Shown here one piece after another: positions 1 to 7,676 of a stretch of DNA of 64,000 bases. The notes under the pieces are model-generated. The model had not been told where the DNA came from, searched no databases, and saw only the letters and a list, made by a program, of their open reading frames with translations. A program made the position numbers and the translations under genes. Position 1 is the first letter of the stretch, and each line of letters starts with the position of its first letter. This DNA comes from Limnobacter olei (GTDB lineage: Bacteria; Pseudomonadota; Gammaproteobacteria; Burkholderiales; Burkholderiaceae_B), in NCBI RefSeq assembly GCF_029087225.1, contig NZ_JARFJD010000004.1:1-64000 (forward strand), written 5' to 3'.

Positions 1-80
1 TTAACCGCCCACTCGGCTTGGGTTCCGATCTCTTGGCGCTCGTTAATCGCCCAATCGGCTTGGGTTCCGATCTCTCGCCA
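1..80. repeat. Two-copy tandem repeat of about 40 bases
   Basis: Positions 1-42 and 43-80 are two imperfect copies of one unit; both contain cggcttgggttccgatctc and begin with ttaa. The unit may continue left of the window. An 11-base piece of copy one (gcccactcggc, 7-17) recurs as a perfect inverted copy at 240-250, so this may be one edge of a dispersed intergenic element. Its nature is unknown. Confidence 0.6.
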
Positions 81-301
81 GAAAACCTGTACTCCCCTTG
101 CTGAGCCTTGCGATGCCTGAGAACGACCCTCCTAAACTGCGGGTCGGGTTCGTTCTCTGTCGCCCATGCTGGGCAACACCGGCCCTGCTCGGCACGCAAG
201 GGCAGGTTTTCTTGAAGGCGAGGCGATCGAAACACCGCCGCCGAGTGGGCAAGAACCCCGCAGGAAACCGCAACAACAATCCTTCAAGTTCAACTCACCA
301 A
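81..301. other. Non-coding stretch downstream of rmlB with hairpins
   Basis: No credible gene is seen here. The stretch holds an imperfect hairpin with 8-base outer arms (119-126 with 150-157, gagaacga/tcgttctc) and a small perfect hairpin gccca-tgc-tgggc (162-174). On the minus strand this follows the rmlB stop codon, so the structures could act in 3'-end formation or belong to a repeat element. No U-tract typical of an intrinsic terminator was found. Confidence 0.4.
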
Positions 302-1330
302 TCACCGTTCAGCGGTCACTTCTGCAACCCAAGCCCGGTTCGCCAAATACCACTGCACGGTTTTTCGAATGCCAGTCTCGAAAGTTTCAACCGGCTTCCA
401 CCCCAACTCGCGTTCAATTTTTCGGGCATCAATAGCGTATCGGCGATCATGCCCGGGCCGATCGGTCACAAAAGCAATCTGTGTTGAATAAGAAATGCCA
501 TCTGCGCGCGGTTGCAATTCATCCAGCAAGGTGCAAATCAGCTTCACCACCTCGAGGTTGGCTTTTTCATTCCAGCCACCAATGTTGTAGGTTTCGCCCA
601 GCACGCCGTTCTCGAGCACGGTGCGTATGCCGCGTGTGTGGTCTTCCACAAAAAGCCAGTCGCGAATTTGCTGACCATCGCCGTAAACCGGCAACTGCTT
701 CCCGTTCAAGGCATTCATGATGCACAGCGGAATCAGTTTTTCAGGAAAGTGGTAAGGCCCGTAATTGTTGCTACAATTGGTGGTTAGCACGGGCAAGCCA
801 TAGGTGTGGTGCCAGGCGCGCACAAGGTGGTCGCTGGCCGCTTTGCTGGCCGAGTAAGGGCTGTTGGGTTCGTAGCGCGTAGTTTCAGAAAACGGTGGGT
901 CTTTTGGTTTCAGCGTGCCATACACCTCGTCGGTGCTCACATGCAAAAACCGAAAACCGGCCCTGGCCTCGCCTTGCAAATCATTCCAGTATTCGCGTGC
1001 GCATTCCAGCAAACGGTAGGTGCCCACCACATTGGTTTCAATAAATTCGCCCGGCCCAAGAATAGACCGGTCCACATGGCTTTCTGCGGCAAAGTTCAAC
1101 ACCGCGCGGGGTTTGTGTTTTTCAAAAATAGCGCGAACCGCATCCACATCGCCAATGGACGCATGCACAAAGGTGTGCTCAGGTCGCTTCAATACCGGGC
1201 CCAAGGTGCTCAGGTGGCCGGCGTAAGTCAAGGCGTCCAAGCTTACAACGGGCTCAACGCTATGCTCAAAATGTTGGCGCACATAACACGAACCAATAAA
1301 ACCAGCAGAACCCGTAACAAGTAAAGTCAT
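302..1330 (-). CDS. rfbB: dTDP-glucose 4,6-dehydratase (RmlB)
   Basis: This cytoplasmic short-chain dehydrogenase makes dTDP-4-keto-6-deoxyglucose from dTDP-glucose, the second step of dTDP-L-rhamnose synthesis. The 342-residue product is of normal length. It has the NAD-binding GSAGFIGS motif at 7-14, the catalytic TDE triplet at 133-135 and the YSASK motif (Tyr159, Lys163). The ATG start is at 1330. It is the only rmlB in the window, although rmlA and rmlC each occur three times. Its usual partners lie 3.8-5 kb away on the same strand, separated by genes on the other strand. No rmlD follows it before the window edge. Confidence 0.95.
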   Translation of the reverse strand: MTLLVTGSAGFIGSCYVRQHFEHSVEPVVSLDALTYAGHLSTLGPVLKRPEHTFVHASIGDVDAVRAIFEKHKPRAVLNFAAESHVDRSILGPGEFIETNVVGTYRLLECAREYWNDLQGEARAGFRFLHVSTDEVYGTLKPKDPPFSETTRYEPNSPYSASKAASDHLVRAWHHTYGLPVLTTNCSNNYGPYHFPEKLIPLCIMNALNGKQLPVYGDGQQIRDWLFVEDHTRGIRTVLENGVLGETYNIGGWNEKANLEVVKLICTLLDELQPRADGISYSTQIAFVTDRPGHDRRYAIDARKIERELGWKPVETFETGIRKTVQWYLANRAWVAEVTAER

Positions 1331-1468
1331 AATCGATCAGTAAATTGCTTAGAATAAAACCTGAACTAAAAAAATACACAACAAGTCACAATATCAATTG
1401 TGCGCCCCAGGGCAGTATTTCAATTATCACAGGCATCAGCCAGCTATTTAATTTACTAGGGACAGAAC

Positions 1469-1867
1469 ATGACTATCAATTGGAAACTCTTCAAACGCCT
1501 AGGCCCGATTGCAGCGGCCTCTTTACTGGCCGTCGCGTGTGTAGCCGTAGTACCCACCCCCAACAACAATCAGCCTGCCGAAAACAGTGGCACTTCAGCC
1601 ACCCTGTGCAATATTGAAGGCAAACAGGAACAAGATTTATCCGACGGCACCACCAAAGCCAAGGTGACCCAATCTTGCGAAGAAACCGTAATTTACGTTG
1701 AAAACCAACACAAAGAACACCCAAAGCGTTGCCGCGTGCTGGTGGGCGCGCAGCTGACCGAACTGTACATCATGCCCGGTGAAAACCGCTCACTGACCCA
1801 AACTGGCCCTGTGGCACGCAACACAGTGCAAGTGGGTTGCATCAACGACTGGAACCGCCCAAAGTAA
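1469..1867 (+). CDS. Small secreted lipoprotein-like protein of unknown function
   Basis: The 132-residue product begins with a basic N-terminus and a hydrophobic stretch ending in SLLAVAC, an atypical but plausible lipobox with Cys23. The mature part starts with a Pro/Asn-rich linker and has several cysteines (near residues 50, 72, 89 and 126) that could form disulphides in the periplasm. The ATG is preceded by an AGGGA ribosome-binding site. It is divergent from rmlB and monocistronic. I do not recognise a family; YcfL/DUF1425-like small envelope lipoproteins are one possible comparison but this is not established. Confidence 0.65.
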   Translation: MTINWKLFKRLGPIAAASLLAVACVAVVPTPNNNQPAENSGTSATLCNIEGKQEQDLSDGTTKAKVTQSCEETVIYVENQHKEHPKRCRVLVGAQLTELYIMPGENRSLTQTGPVARNTVQVGCINDWNRPK

Positions 1868-1908
1868 GCACAGCGTAAGCCATAGTTAACTTTGGTTAAA
1901 AGTTGTCC

Positions 1909-1938
1909 TTAACATTTCATGCTGATTTAACATTTCAT
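1909..1938. promoter_or_regulatory. Direct repeat upstream of the response regulator gene
   Basis: The 12-base sequence ttaacatttcat occurs twice, at 1909-1920 and 1927-1938, an 18-base period that is not far from two helical turns. It lies 31 bases before the response regulator start. This layout suits a dimeric or tandem DNA-binding regulator. The binding protein is unknown. Confidence 0.45.
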
Positions 1939-1969
1939 TATGACTACCTCGGTGAAATAGGAAATCAGT

Positions 1970-2350
1970 ATGAAAACAGTCTTGTTGCTAGATGATGCAC
2001 GGTCCATTCGTAGCGTGTACGCAGAGGTAATCCGTCAAGCCGGGTTTGAAGCCCAAACTGCGTCCAGCGCCGAAGAGGGGTTGCAATACATTGTCGACCA
2101 CGGCACACCCGACCTCATCGTGACTGACATCAACATGCCAGGCATAAGCGGCCTGGAGTTTTGTAAACGGGTGCGGCATGTGGCCAAGCACACGCCAATC
2201 ATTGTCATGAGCGCATTGTCTGACAAAGGTATGGTGGCTGAAGCAAAAACTGTAGGTGTTCAAGGCTGGATGCTGAAACCCGTCGAACCCGAGTACTTCC
2301 TGAATAAACTCAAGTCGATACTTGGTGAAACTCAGGCCTTGTCCAGCTGA
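1970..2350 (+). CDS. Single-domain response regulator (CheY-like)
   Basis: The 126-residue protein is a lone receiver domain. It has the acidic pair Asp8-Asp9, phosphoacceptor Asp53 in TDINMPG, a Ser in the VMSA segment and the conserved Lys in GWMLKP. There is no output domain, so it probably signals by protein contact, as in CheY or phosphorelay shuttles. An AGGAAAT ribosome-binding site precedes the ATG. Its 3' end overlaps the convergent rfaH by 19 bases. The nearest histidine kinase in the window is the hybrid kinase at 8472; a partnership is only a guess. Confidence 0.9.
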   Translation: MKTVLLLDDARSIRSVYAEVIRQAGFEAQTASSAEEGLQYIVDHGTPDLIVTDINMPGISGLEFCKRVRHVAKHTPIIVMSALSDKGMVAEAKTVGVQGWMLKPVEPEYFLNKLKSILGETQALSS

Positions 2351-2835
2351 CTACGAGCCACCTCCACGCTGCGTTCAGCGCCCAGCACATTGAGCAGCAC
2401 GACCACGCGTTGATCACTTTTTTGGGCCGCAATTTTGCCCATCATGCCCTCGAACGGGCCCTCGGCCACACGCACGTTCACGCCCACTTCCAGCTCAGTC
2501 AGCTTTAGCAAATCAAGCACCGACTCGGTATCGACCTGTTGTTGAATCAACTCGATCAATTCAACAGGCACCACTGAAGGTTTGCCGCCAAACTTCACCA
2601 AATCCACGCAGCCTTTGGTAGAGCGCAGCTTGGAAAAATCGCTCACCCCCACCTCCAGCTGAATAAACATATAGCGGGGAAACAGGGGTTCAACCACCTG
2701 CACAGTGCCCTGCCCTGCCTTGCGCTTTTGCACACGGGCTTGCGGAAAAAACACACTGTAGTTCTGGCGTTGCAGGTTTTCCAGCGCCACGATTTCCTGG
2801 CGGGGTTTGGTGTACATCACATACCACTGGGCCAT
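2332..2835 (-). CDS. rfaH: RfaH-type NusG paralogue (transcription antiterminator)
   Basis: The product is 167 residues from the ATG at 2835, close to the roughly 162 of E. coli RfaH. The N-terminal NGN domain starts WYVMYTKPRQE and has the LFPRYMF segment; the C-terminal KOW-like part includes VRVAEGPFEGMMGKI. NusG paralogues of this class bind RNA polymerase paused at an ops element and suppress termination and Rho in long surface-polysaccharide operons. A perfect ops match lies at 15292-15303, ahead of the EPS operon, which supports this role. A longer reading frame extends upstream (to 2985), but homology begins at this ATG. It is divergent from the TonB receptor. Confidence 0.88.
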   Translation of the reverse strand: MAQWYVMYTKPRQEIVALENLQRQNYSVFFPQARVQKRKAGQGTVQVVEPLFPRYMFIQLEVGVSDFSKLRSTKGCVDLVKFGGKPSVVPVELIELIQQQVDTESVLDLLKLTELEVGVNVRVAEGPFEGMMGKIAAQKSDQRVVVLLNVLGAERSVEVARSQLDKA

Positions 2836-2908
2836 GGTGTTGCATTCTTCAAAATAAGGCACAGGCCGCATTCTAAACCCTTCAAAGCGCAGGATAAACA
2901 ACAGTTTT

Positions 2909-2943
2909 GATAATTGATATTCGTAATACGAGTCATTATCGTT
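2909..2943. promoter_or_regulatory. Probable Fur box ahead of the siderophore receptor
   Basis: The region carries overlapping Fur-like elements: gataattgatattcg from 2909 and cattatc ending at 2940. Against the 19-base consensus GATAATGATAATCATTATC the window 2922-2940 matches at about 13 positions. It lies about 50 bases before the receptor ATG, so iron-dependent repression is expected. It could also affect the divergent rfaH. Confidence 0.55.
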
Positions 2944-2990
2944 TAGTATCCTATTTTGATAAAAACTCCAAATCCACCACAGCAAACACC

Positions 2991-5126
2991 ATGAAACTCA
3001 AACCTGTTGCACTGGCCATGCTTGGCCTGGGCCTGCCAGCTTTGGCCATCGCCCAAACCACCAACAATCAGCTTGAGGAAGTCGAAGTTCAAGCCCGTGA
3101 GCAAGGCAGCTACTCCAGCAATGCCGTGCAAGTGGGCACCTTCCGCGACACAGCACCCATTGATGTACCGCTCACCGTGAACTCGGTTACCCGCGAAGTA
3201 CTGGATGCGCAATCGGCCACCACCCTGTTCGGTGCGCTGCGCAATACCGCTGGCGTTACGCGCTCACAACTGAACGGCTCTACCTACGACAACATTGCCA
3301 TTCGCGGCATTCTGGTTGAAAACCGTGGCAACTATCGCCTTAATGGTTCTCTGCCGATTATCAACCTGGTCGATGTGCCCCTTGAAAACAAACAACAGGT
3401 CGAAGTGCTCAAGGGCGCATCCTCCCTGTACTACGGTTTTATTCCGCCGTCGGGCGTGGTGAACCTGGTCACCAAACGTGCGGGCGACAAACCTGTGCTC
3501 AGCCTGAGCCAAAGTGTGAACGAACATGGCGGTGCCACCACCCACCTCGACTGGGGCCGCAAGTTTGGCGAGAACAACAACCAGGGCCTGCGCGTTAATT
3601 TGGTCAAAGGCGCAGAAGACATTGGCGTGAACAACTACAGCGGCGAACGCGAATTGGCCAGCATTGCCTACGACTGGAAAATCACCGACCGCTTAAGCTT
3701 TCGCTTCGATGTAGAGCATTATGAAAAATCAGTGAGCGAGCAGGCCGCAATTGCGTTGCTGCCCGCCGTCAACGGACGCATAACCCTGCCCCCAGTGCCC
3801 GACAACAAAACAAACCTTGCTGGCGAATGGCAACAATACGATGCCAACGCACAAAACTACCTGGCCCGCGTGGACTATGTATTGAGCAATTCCTGGGGGG
3901 TGTTGTTTGAAGCCGGTTACGCCGAAACCACGCGTGATCGCGCCTTTTCCCAATTTCAAAACTACGACCTGAACACCGGGGAAGGCCAGCTGCGAATTTT
4001 CTACAGCCGCGACCAACAATTCGACAACACCAACTACCGCGGGGAAGTTTACGGCGAAGTGGTTACTGGGCCTATTACACACAACCTCTCGTTTGGCTAC
4101 ACCACCAACACCCGCGCCAGCAATACACCGGGCGTAACTGGCACACAAAGCCTGTTCAACCAAAACCTGTACAACCCCCGTGAAATTGCACCTCAGAACG
4201 TAAGCTTCACAGGTGCGTATTCCGCTGTAACCATAGATGACCAAGGTCTGTATGTATTTGACCGTATGCAGTTGGGTGAACAGTGGCAGGTATTGGCAGG
4301 CCTTCGTCGGGGCGACTACCGCACCGAGAACCTGAGTGTACTGGCTGATGGTACACGCACTGTTCGTCTTTATAACGCACAAGAAACAACCCCGTCTCTG
4401 GCGGTAATGTACAAGCCACGCCAGGATGTGTCGCTGTACGCCAGTTATGTGGAAGGCCTTGAGGAATCGGGGCAGGCACCTGCCAATGCGGCCAATGCAT
4501 TCCAGCTGCTCGACCCTGCAGAATCGGAGCAACGTGAAGTGGGTGCCAAGTTCAACATTGGTCAAAAGAGCCTGGCACAAATTGCCTATTTCGACATTGA
4601 TCGTGCATCTACATTTTTACAACCCGCCCCAGCGGGCTCACCCCCCGGAACACCCGGCGTATTTGGCCTGAACGGCAAGGCGAATTACAGCGGGTTCGAG
4701 ATGGCGTGGACCGGCGAATTGAACAAGCAACTTTCAATTGCTGCCTCAGCCTTGTTGATGGATGCGGAATTACAAAACGAAGGCAACGCAGCCACTGTGG
4801 GGCGTGTGCCTGAAAACACAGCCGAAAAAACGGCCAGCCTGTTTGCAGAATACCGTTTGCTCAGCGTACCGGGTTTGAGCTTCAGTGGTGGTTTGTACTA
4901 CACCGGCGAGCGCGCTGTGAACGATCAAAACCAGGCGTTTATTGGCGGCTACACCGTGGCCTCGCTGGGCGCACGTTACTCGACTGTAATTGGCAGCACG
5001 CCCACGCAGTTCCAGTTGGTGGTCGACAACCCCACCGACAAAAACTACTACAGCACCGCAGGCAACGGCTTGATTGGTGTGGGCACACCCCGAACCATCA
5101 AGGCGATTGTCAGCGTCGATTTGTAA
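2991..5126 (+). CDS. TonB-dependent siderophore receptor
   Basis: The 711-residue outer-membrane protein begins with a signal peptide (MKLKPVALAMLGLGLPALAIAQ). A plug domain follows (about 45-170, with FRDTAPIDVPLTV and VEVLKGASSLYYG), then a beta-barrel ending in a typical C-terminal strand, TIKAIVSVDL. The family imports ferric siderophores using TonB-ExbBD energy; the FhuA/FhuE-like TonB-siderophore subfamily fits best, but the ligand cannot be read from sequence. The ATG at 2991 is chosen over an upstream in-frame start at 2907 because the signal peptide begins here. A Fur-like site lies upstream. The stop codon directly abuts the stop of convergent rmlC with no spacing. Confidence 0.92.
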   Translation: MKLKPVALAMLGLGLPALAIAQTTNNQLEEVEVQAREQGSYSSNAVQVGTFRDTAPIDVPLTVNSVTREVLDAQSATTLFGALRNTAGVTRSQLNGSTYDNIAIRGILVENRGNYRLNGSLPIINLVDVPLENKQQVEVLKGASSLYYGFIPPSGVVNLVTKRAGDKPVLSLSQSVNEHGGATTHLDWGRKFGENNNQGLRVNLVKGAEDIGVNNYSGERELASIAYDWKITDRLSFRFDVEHYEKSVSEQAAIALLPAVNGRITLPPVPDNKTNLAGEWQQYDANAQNYLARVDYVLSNSWGVLFEAGYAETTRDRAFSQFQNYDLNTGEGQLRIFYSRDQQFDNTNYRGEVYGEVVTGPITHNLSFGYTTNTRASNTPGVTGTQSLFNQNLYNPREIAPQNVSFTGAYSAVTIDDQGLYVFDRMQLGEQWQVLAGLRRGDYRTENLSVLADGTRTVRLYNAQETTPSLAVMYKPRQDVSLYASYVEGLEESGQAPANAANAFQLLDPAESEQREVGAKFNIGQKSLAQIAYFDIDRASTFLQPAPAGSPPGTPGVFGLNGKANYSGFEMAWTGELNKQLSIAASALLMDAELQNEGNAATVGRVPENTAEKTASLFAEYRLLSVPGLSFSGGLYYTGERAVNDQNQAFIGGYTVASLGARYSTVIGSTPTQFQLVVDNPTDKNYYSTAGNGLIGVGTPRTIKAIVSVDL

Positions 5127-5678
5127 TCAACTCAAGCTTGTAAAAGCCAGACCCTGTTCGTCTTTGGGCGACAGGGTTGGCCTTGCAACACCAGCCTGCT
5201 TCAATGGCCAATCAATGTTCAACACCGGGTCATTCCAGGCAAGGCAATGCTCGTGCTCGGGGCTGTGGTGTTCGGTCACCTGGTAACTCGTAATTGCGGT
5301 GTCGGTCAGCGTTAAAAAACCGTGCGCAAAACCAGGCGGTATCCACAGCTGAATATGGTTGGTGCTGCTTAATTCACAGCCATACCACTGGCCAAATGTT
5401 TCCGAATTTTCGCGCAGGTCTACGGCCACATCAAACACGGCACCGTGCACCACGCGCACCAGTTTGCCCTGTGCCTTGGGAGCAGTTTGCCAGTGCAGGC
5501 CGCGCAACACCCCGCGCTTTGAAAGCGATTCATTGGTTTGCACAAACTCAGGCTGAATGCCTGCCACCTGCTTGAAAGTTTTCGCATTGAAGCTTTCAAA
5601 AAAATGACCGCGTGCGTCGGTGTATACCGTGGGTGTTAGAAGCAATAAGCCGTTTAAAGGAGTAAGGTTACAATTCAT
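5127..5678 (-). CDS. rfbC: dTDP-4-dehydrorhamnose 3,5-epimerase (RmlC), copy 1
   Basis: This cupin-fold enzyme epimerises dTDP-4-keto-6-deoxyglucose at C3 and C5. The 183-residue protein has the RGLHWQ catalytic His62, GKLVRV, and FAHGF with His119; at the usual YKTT position it has YQVTEHH. The start is taken as the ATG at 5678; a TTG four codons upstream is also in frame. It is more diverged than the other two copies at 28873 and 45959, which resemble each other closely. Only 26 bases separate it from the divergent hepT gene. Confidence 0.92.
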   Translation of the reverse strand: MNCNLTPLNGLLLLTPTVYTDARGHFFESFNAKTFKQVAGIQPEFVQTNESLSKRGVLRGLHWQTAPKAQGKLVRVVHGAVFDVAVDLRENSETFGQWYGCELSSTNHIQLWIPPGFAHGFLTLTDTAITSYQVTEHHSPEHEHCLAWNDPVLNIDWPLKQAGVARPTLSPKDEQGLAFTSLS

Positions 5679-5704
5679 GCATATCACCAAGTAATTATTC
5701 CAGA

Positions 5705-6109
5705 ATGATCCTAGAACTCAGCTCCTTCGACAATGCCATACTTCGACTCGATGAGGGCATTCTGCGCTATCAGAAAGACATCACCGACACCCAGATTCGG
5801 GACGGATTAATTCAACGTTTCGAATTCACATATGAACTGAGCCACAAAATGCTGAAGCGTTTTCTGGAATTTACATCGCCCAGCCCAGCCAACATTGACG
5901 AACTGGCTTTCCAGGATCTTATCCGCACTGGCAACGAACAAGGGCTGCTTTTAAGCGACTGGGCACAGTGGAAAAAATACAGGGAGATGCGATCGCGGAC
6001 CAGCCACACCTATGACGAATCCGTGGCCTTGCAAGTGGTAGCCGAAATTCCGGCTTTTTTGCAAGAGGCCAGGTTTCTGAATGCGCAACTTCACGCGAGA
6101 AACAAGTGA
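5705..6109 (+). CDS. HepT-like HEPN toxin (HI0074 family)
   Basis: The 134-residue helical protein belongs to the nucleotidyltransferase substrate-binding/HEPN family. The RX4HXY signature is intact (Arg96, His101, Tyr103). In described HepT-MntA modules this motif is the ribonuclease site, and the partner MntA AMPylates the tyrosine to silence it. The next gene encodes that partner and overlaps by four bases (GTGA). The pair sits between rmlC and rmlA on the opposite strand, which suggests insertion. A role as a non-toxic substrate-binding subunit is an older alternative view. Confidence 0.85.
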   Translation: MILELSSFDNAILRLDEGILRYQKDITDTQIRDGLIQRFEFTYELSHKMLKRFLEFTSPSPANIDELAFQDLIRTGNEQGLLLSDWAQWKKYREMRSRTSHTYDESVALQVVAEIPAFLQEARFLNAQLHARNK

Positions 6110-6423
6110 AACTACAAGACAAAGAGCTCGCACTGATTCAACAAATTCTCGCTGAAATCGTGCCGCAATGTGAAGTGTGGGCATTTGGGTCAAGAGTTAA
6201 TGGAAATCCCAAGCCGTTCTCAGACCTCGACCTTGCCTTGATTGATCGTCAGGCAATTCCCTTGGGCACTCGTGCAAATTTGGCTGAAGCCTTTTCTGAA
6301 TCCGATTTACCCTGGAAAGTAGACCTGGTTGACTGGCACAGCATTTCGCCAGAATTTCAGAAAATTATTGAAACCAATTTTGAGGTGGTTCAAACTCCCG
6401 CCTCAAGCAAGCCCAGCAAGTAA
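6106..6423 (+). CDS. MntA-like nucleotidyltransferase antitoxin
   Basis: This 105-residue minimal nucleotidyltransferase shows the exact GSX10DXD motif (Gly28-Ser29 and Asp40-Asp42). It is expected to transfer AMP to the tyrosine of the HepT toxin encoded just upstream. Translation starts at a GTG overlapping the hepT stop. The 3' end overlaps convergent rmlA by 34 bases, so the module fills the whole gap between rmlC and rmlA. Confidence 0.87.
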   Translation: MKLQDKELALIQQILAEIVPQCEVWAFGSRVNGNPKPFSDLDLALIDRQAIPLGTRANLAEAFSESDLPWKVDLVDWHSISPEFQKIIETNFEVVQTPASSKPSK

Positions 6424-7268
6424 TCGCCATAACCGCTGTTACGCAACGGTTTGGCCAGAGCAGCCAACTGTGCCGAGCTTATCCACTGGTTGCGCCACGC
6501 AATTTCTTCAGGGCAGCTTACCTTTAAGCCCTGCCTGCGCTCAATGGTTTGAATGAAGTTGGCCGCGTCCAGCAAGCTGTCTGCAGTACCCGTATCAAGC
6601 CAAGCCTGCCCACGGCCCATTTGTTGCACTTCAAGCTGCCCCATGGCCAGGTAAGTTCGTATTACATCGGTAATTTCAAGTTCGCCTCGTGCTGAGGGTG
6701 TCAAGCCTTTGGCAATGGTGGCGGCCTGCCCGTCAAAAAAATACAAGCCTGTTACTGCCTGCTTGCTTTTGGGCTGCGCAGGTTTTTCTTCCACACCAAT
6801 AACAGTACCTTCAGCGTTCAGTTCAAGTACGCCATAGGCTTGCGGGTTTGCCACAGAATACGCAAACACTGTGGCACCCTGTTTTTGCCCGTAGGCATAC
6901 TGCATTTGTCGAACCAGGTTTTGACCATAAAACAGGTTGTCGCCCAACACCAAGGCACAGGGTGCACCCTGCAAAAAAGGTTCAGCCACAATCAGCGATT
7001 GCGCAACACCACCGGGTGTAGCCTGCACAGCGTAATCAATGCGCATGCCCCAGCGGCTGCCATCGCCCAGCAATTGTTCAAATCGCGGTGTGTCGTGCGG
7101 GGTTGAAATCACCAGCACCTCCCGTACACCCGCCAACATCAGGGTGCTCAGGGGGTAGTAAATCATGGGCTTGTCGTAAACTGGCAGCAGCTGTTTGCTG
7201 ACAGCGGCAGTGGCCGGGTACAGTCGGGTGGCTTGTCCACCTGCCAACACAATGCCTTTGCGGTTCAT
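6390..7268 (-). CDS. rfbA: Glucose-1-phosphate thymidylyltransferase (RmlA), copy 1
   Basis: The enzyme makes dTDP-glucose from glucose-1-phosphate and dTTP, the entry step to dTDP-rhamnose. The 292-residue product has the nucleotide-binding loop GGQATRLYP; most relatives, including the two other copies here, read GGSGTRLYP, so Gly to Ala in the loop is slightly unusual. [19 protein letters not shown] follows. The ATG at 7268 has an AGGTGG ribosome-binding site; longer upstream in-frame sequence is not homologous. Two unknown genes lie upstream on the same strand. Confidence 0.93.
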   Translation of the reverse strand: MNRKGIVLAGGQATRLYPATAAVSKQLLPVYDKPMIYYPLSTLMLAGVREVLVISTPHDTPRFEQLLGDGSRWGMRIDYAVQATPGGVAQSLIVAEPFLQGAPCALVLGDNLFYGQNLVRQMQYAYGQKQGATVFAYSVANPQAYGVLELNAEGTVIGVEEKPAQPKSKQAVTGLYFFDGQAATIAKGLTPSARGELEITDVIRTYLAMGQLEVQQMGRGQAWLDTGTADSLLDAANFIQTIERRQGLKVSCPEEIAWRNQWISSAQLAALAKPLRNSGYGDYLLGLLEAGV

Positions 7269-7285
7269 GTTTCCACCTTGGTTAA

Positions 7286-7322
7286 CCTTGCATGCTTTAT
7301 ATCTTAAGTGAAGTATGCAAGG
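7286..7322. repeat. Inverted repeat between an unknown gene and rmlA
   Basis: ccttgcat (7286-7293) and atgcaagg (7315-7322) are perfect 8-base arms with a 21-base spacer, in the gap between the end of the 7338-7676 gene and the rmlA start. It may be an operator or a weak transcript structure. No U-tract follows. Confidence 0.35.
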
Positions 7323-7337
7323 AAAACTGCTTGGCAC

Positions 7338-7676
7338 CTACAACAGCTTCGCTAACCGTGCCAAGGCATCCAGACCTTTGCCCAAAACACCCAGTTGTTC
7401 GCTCGGGGCTTCCAGTTCAGCCACACCCTCGCGCATCATTTTTACATGCCCAGCCAACTCGCCAAGCTCGTTTTTTGCATGGGCACTTAAAGCCGCAAAC
7501 CGGGTATTCTCGGCGTTCACGAAGGCAAGGTACGCAGCCGCCAAAACCTGCTGGTGTTGTTTGCGTTCCTCGGCACTTAACAGTTCTACATCAATCAAGT
7601 ACAAGGCCGAAAACAAGGCATGCACATCGTTTTGCAAGGCGTCAAAATCACTGGGGTTCATCGGTGCTGTGCTCAT
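7338..7676 (-). CDS. Unknown 112-residue protein
   Basis: From the ATG at 7676 the product is short, Ala/Leu/Glu-rich and probably all helical, with no signal peptide or membrane segment. It overlaps the end of the gene before it by 29 bases, so the two are probably translated together. I do not recognise a family. Resemblance in style to helical methyl-accepting or phasin-like accessory proteins is too weak to name. Confidence 0.6.
   Translation of the reverse strand: MSTAPMNPSDFDALQNDVHALFSALYLIDVELLSAEERKQHQQVLAAAYLAFVNAENTRFAALSAHAKNELGELAGHVKMMREGVAELEAPSEQLGVLGKGLDALARLAKLL

Noticed and set aside
43-279. 78-codon minus-strand frame over the left-edge repeat
   Set aside because: Low-complexity, Arg-rich translation over repeats and hairpins with no coding signs.
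2835-2985. Longer N-terminus for the RfaH-like protein
   Set aside because: The extra 50 residues have no similarity to NusG proteins and would cover the divergent Fur-like promoter region.
3729-4580. Long open frame antisense to the TonB receptor (283 codons)
   Set aside because: It has no recognisable domain, no ribosome-binding site, and an odd composition with many Cys/His/Arg; the receptor on the other strand is clearly the real gene.
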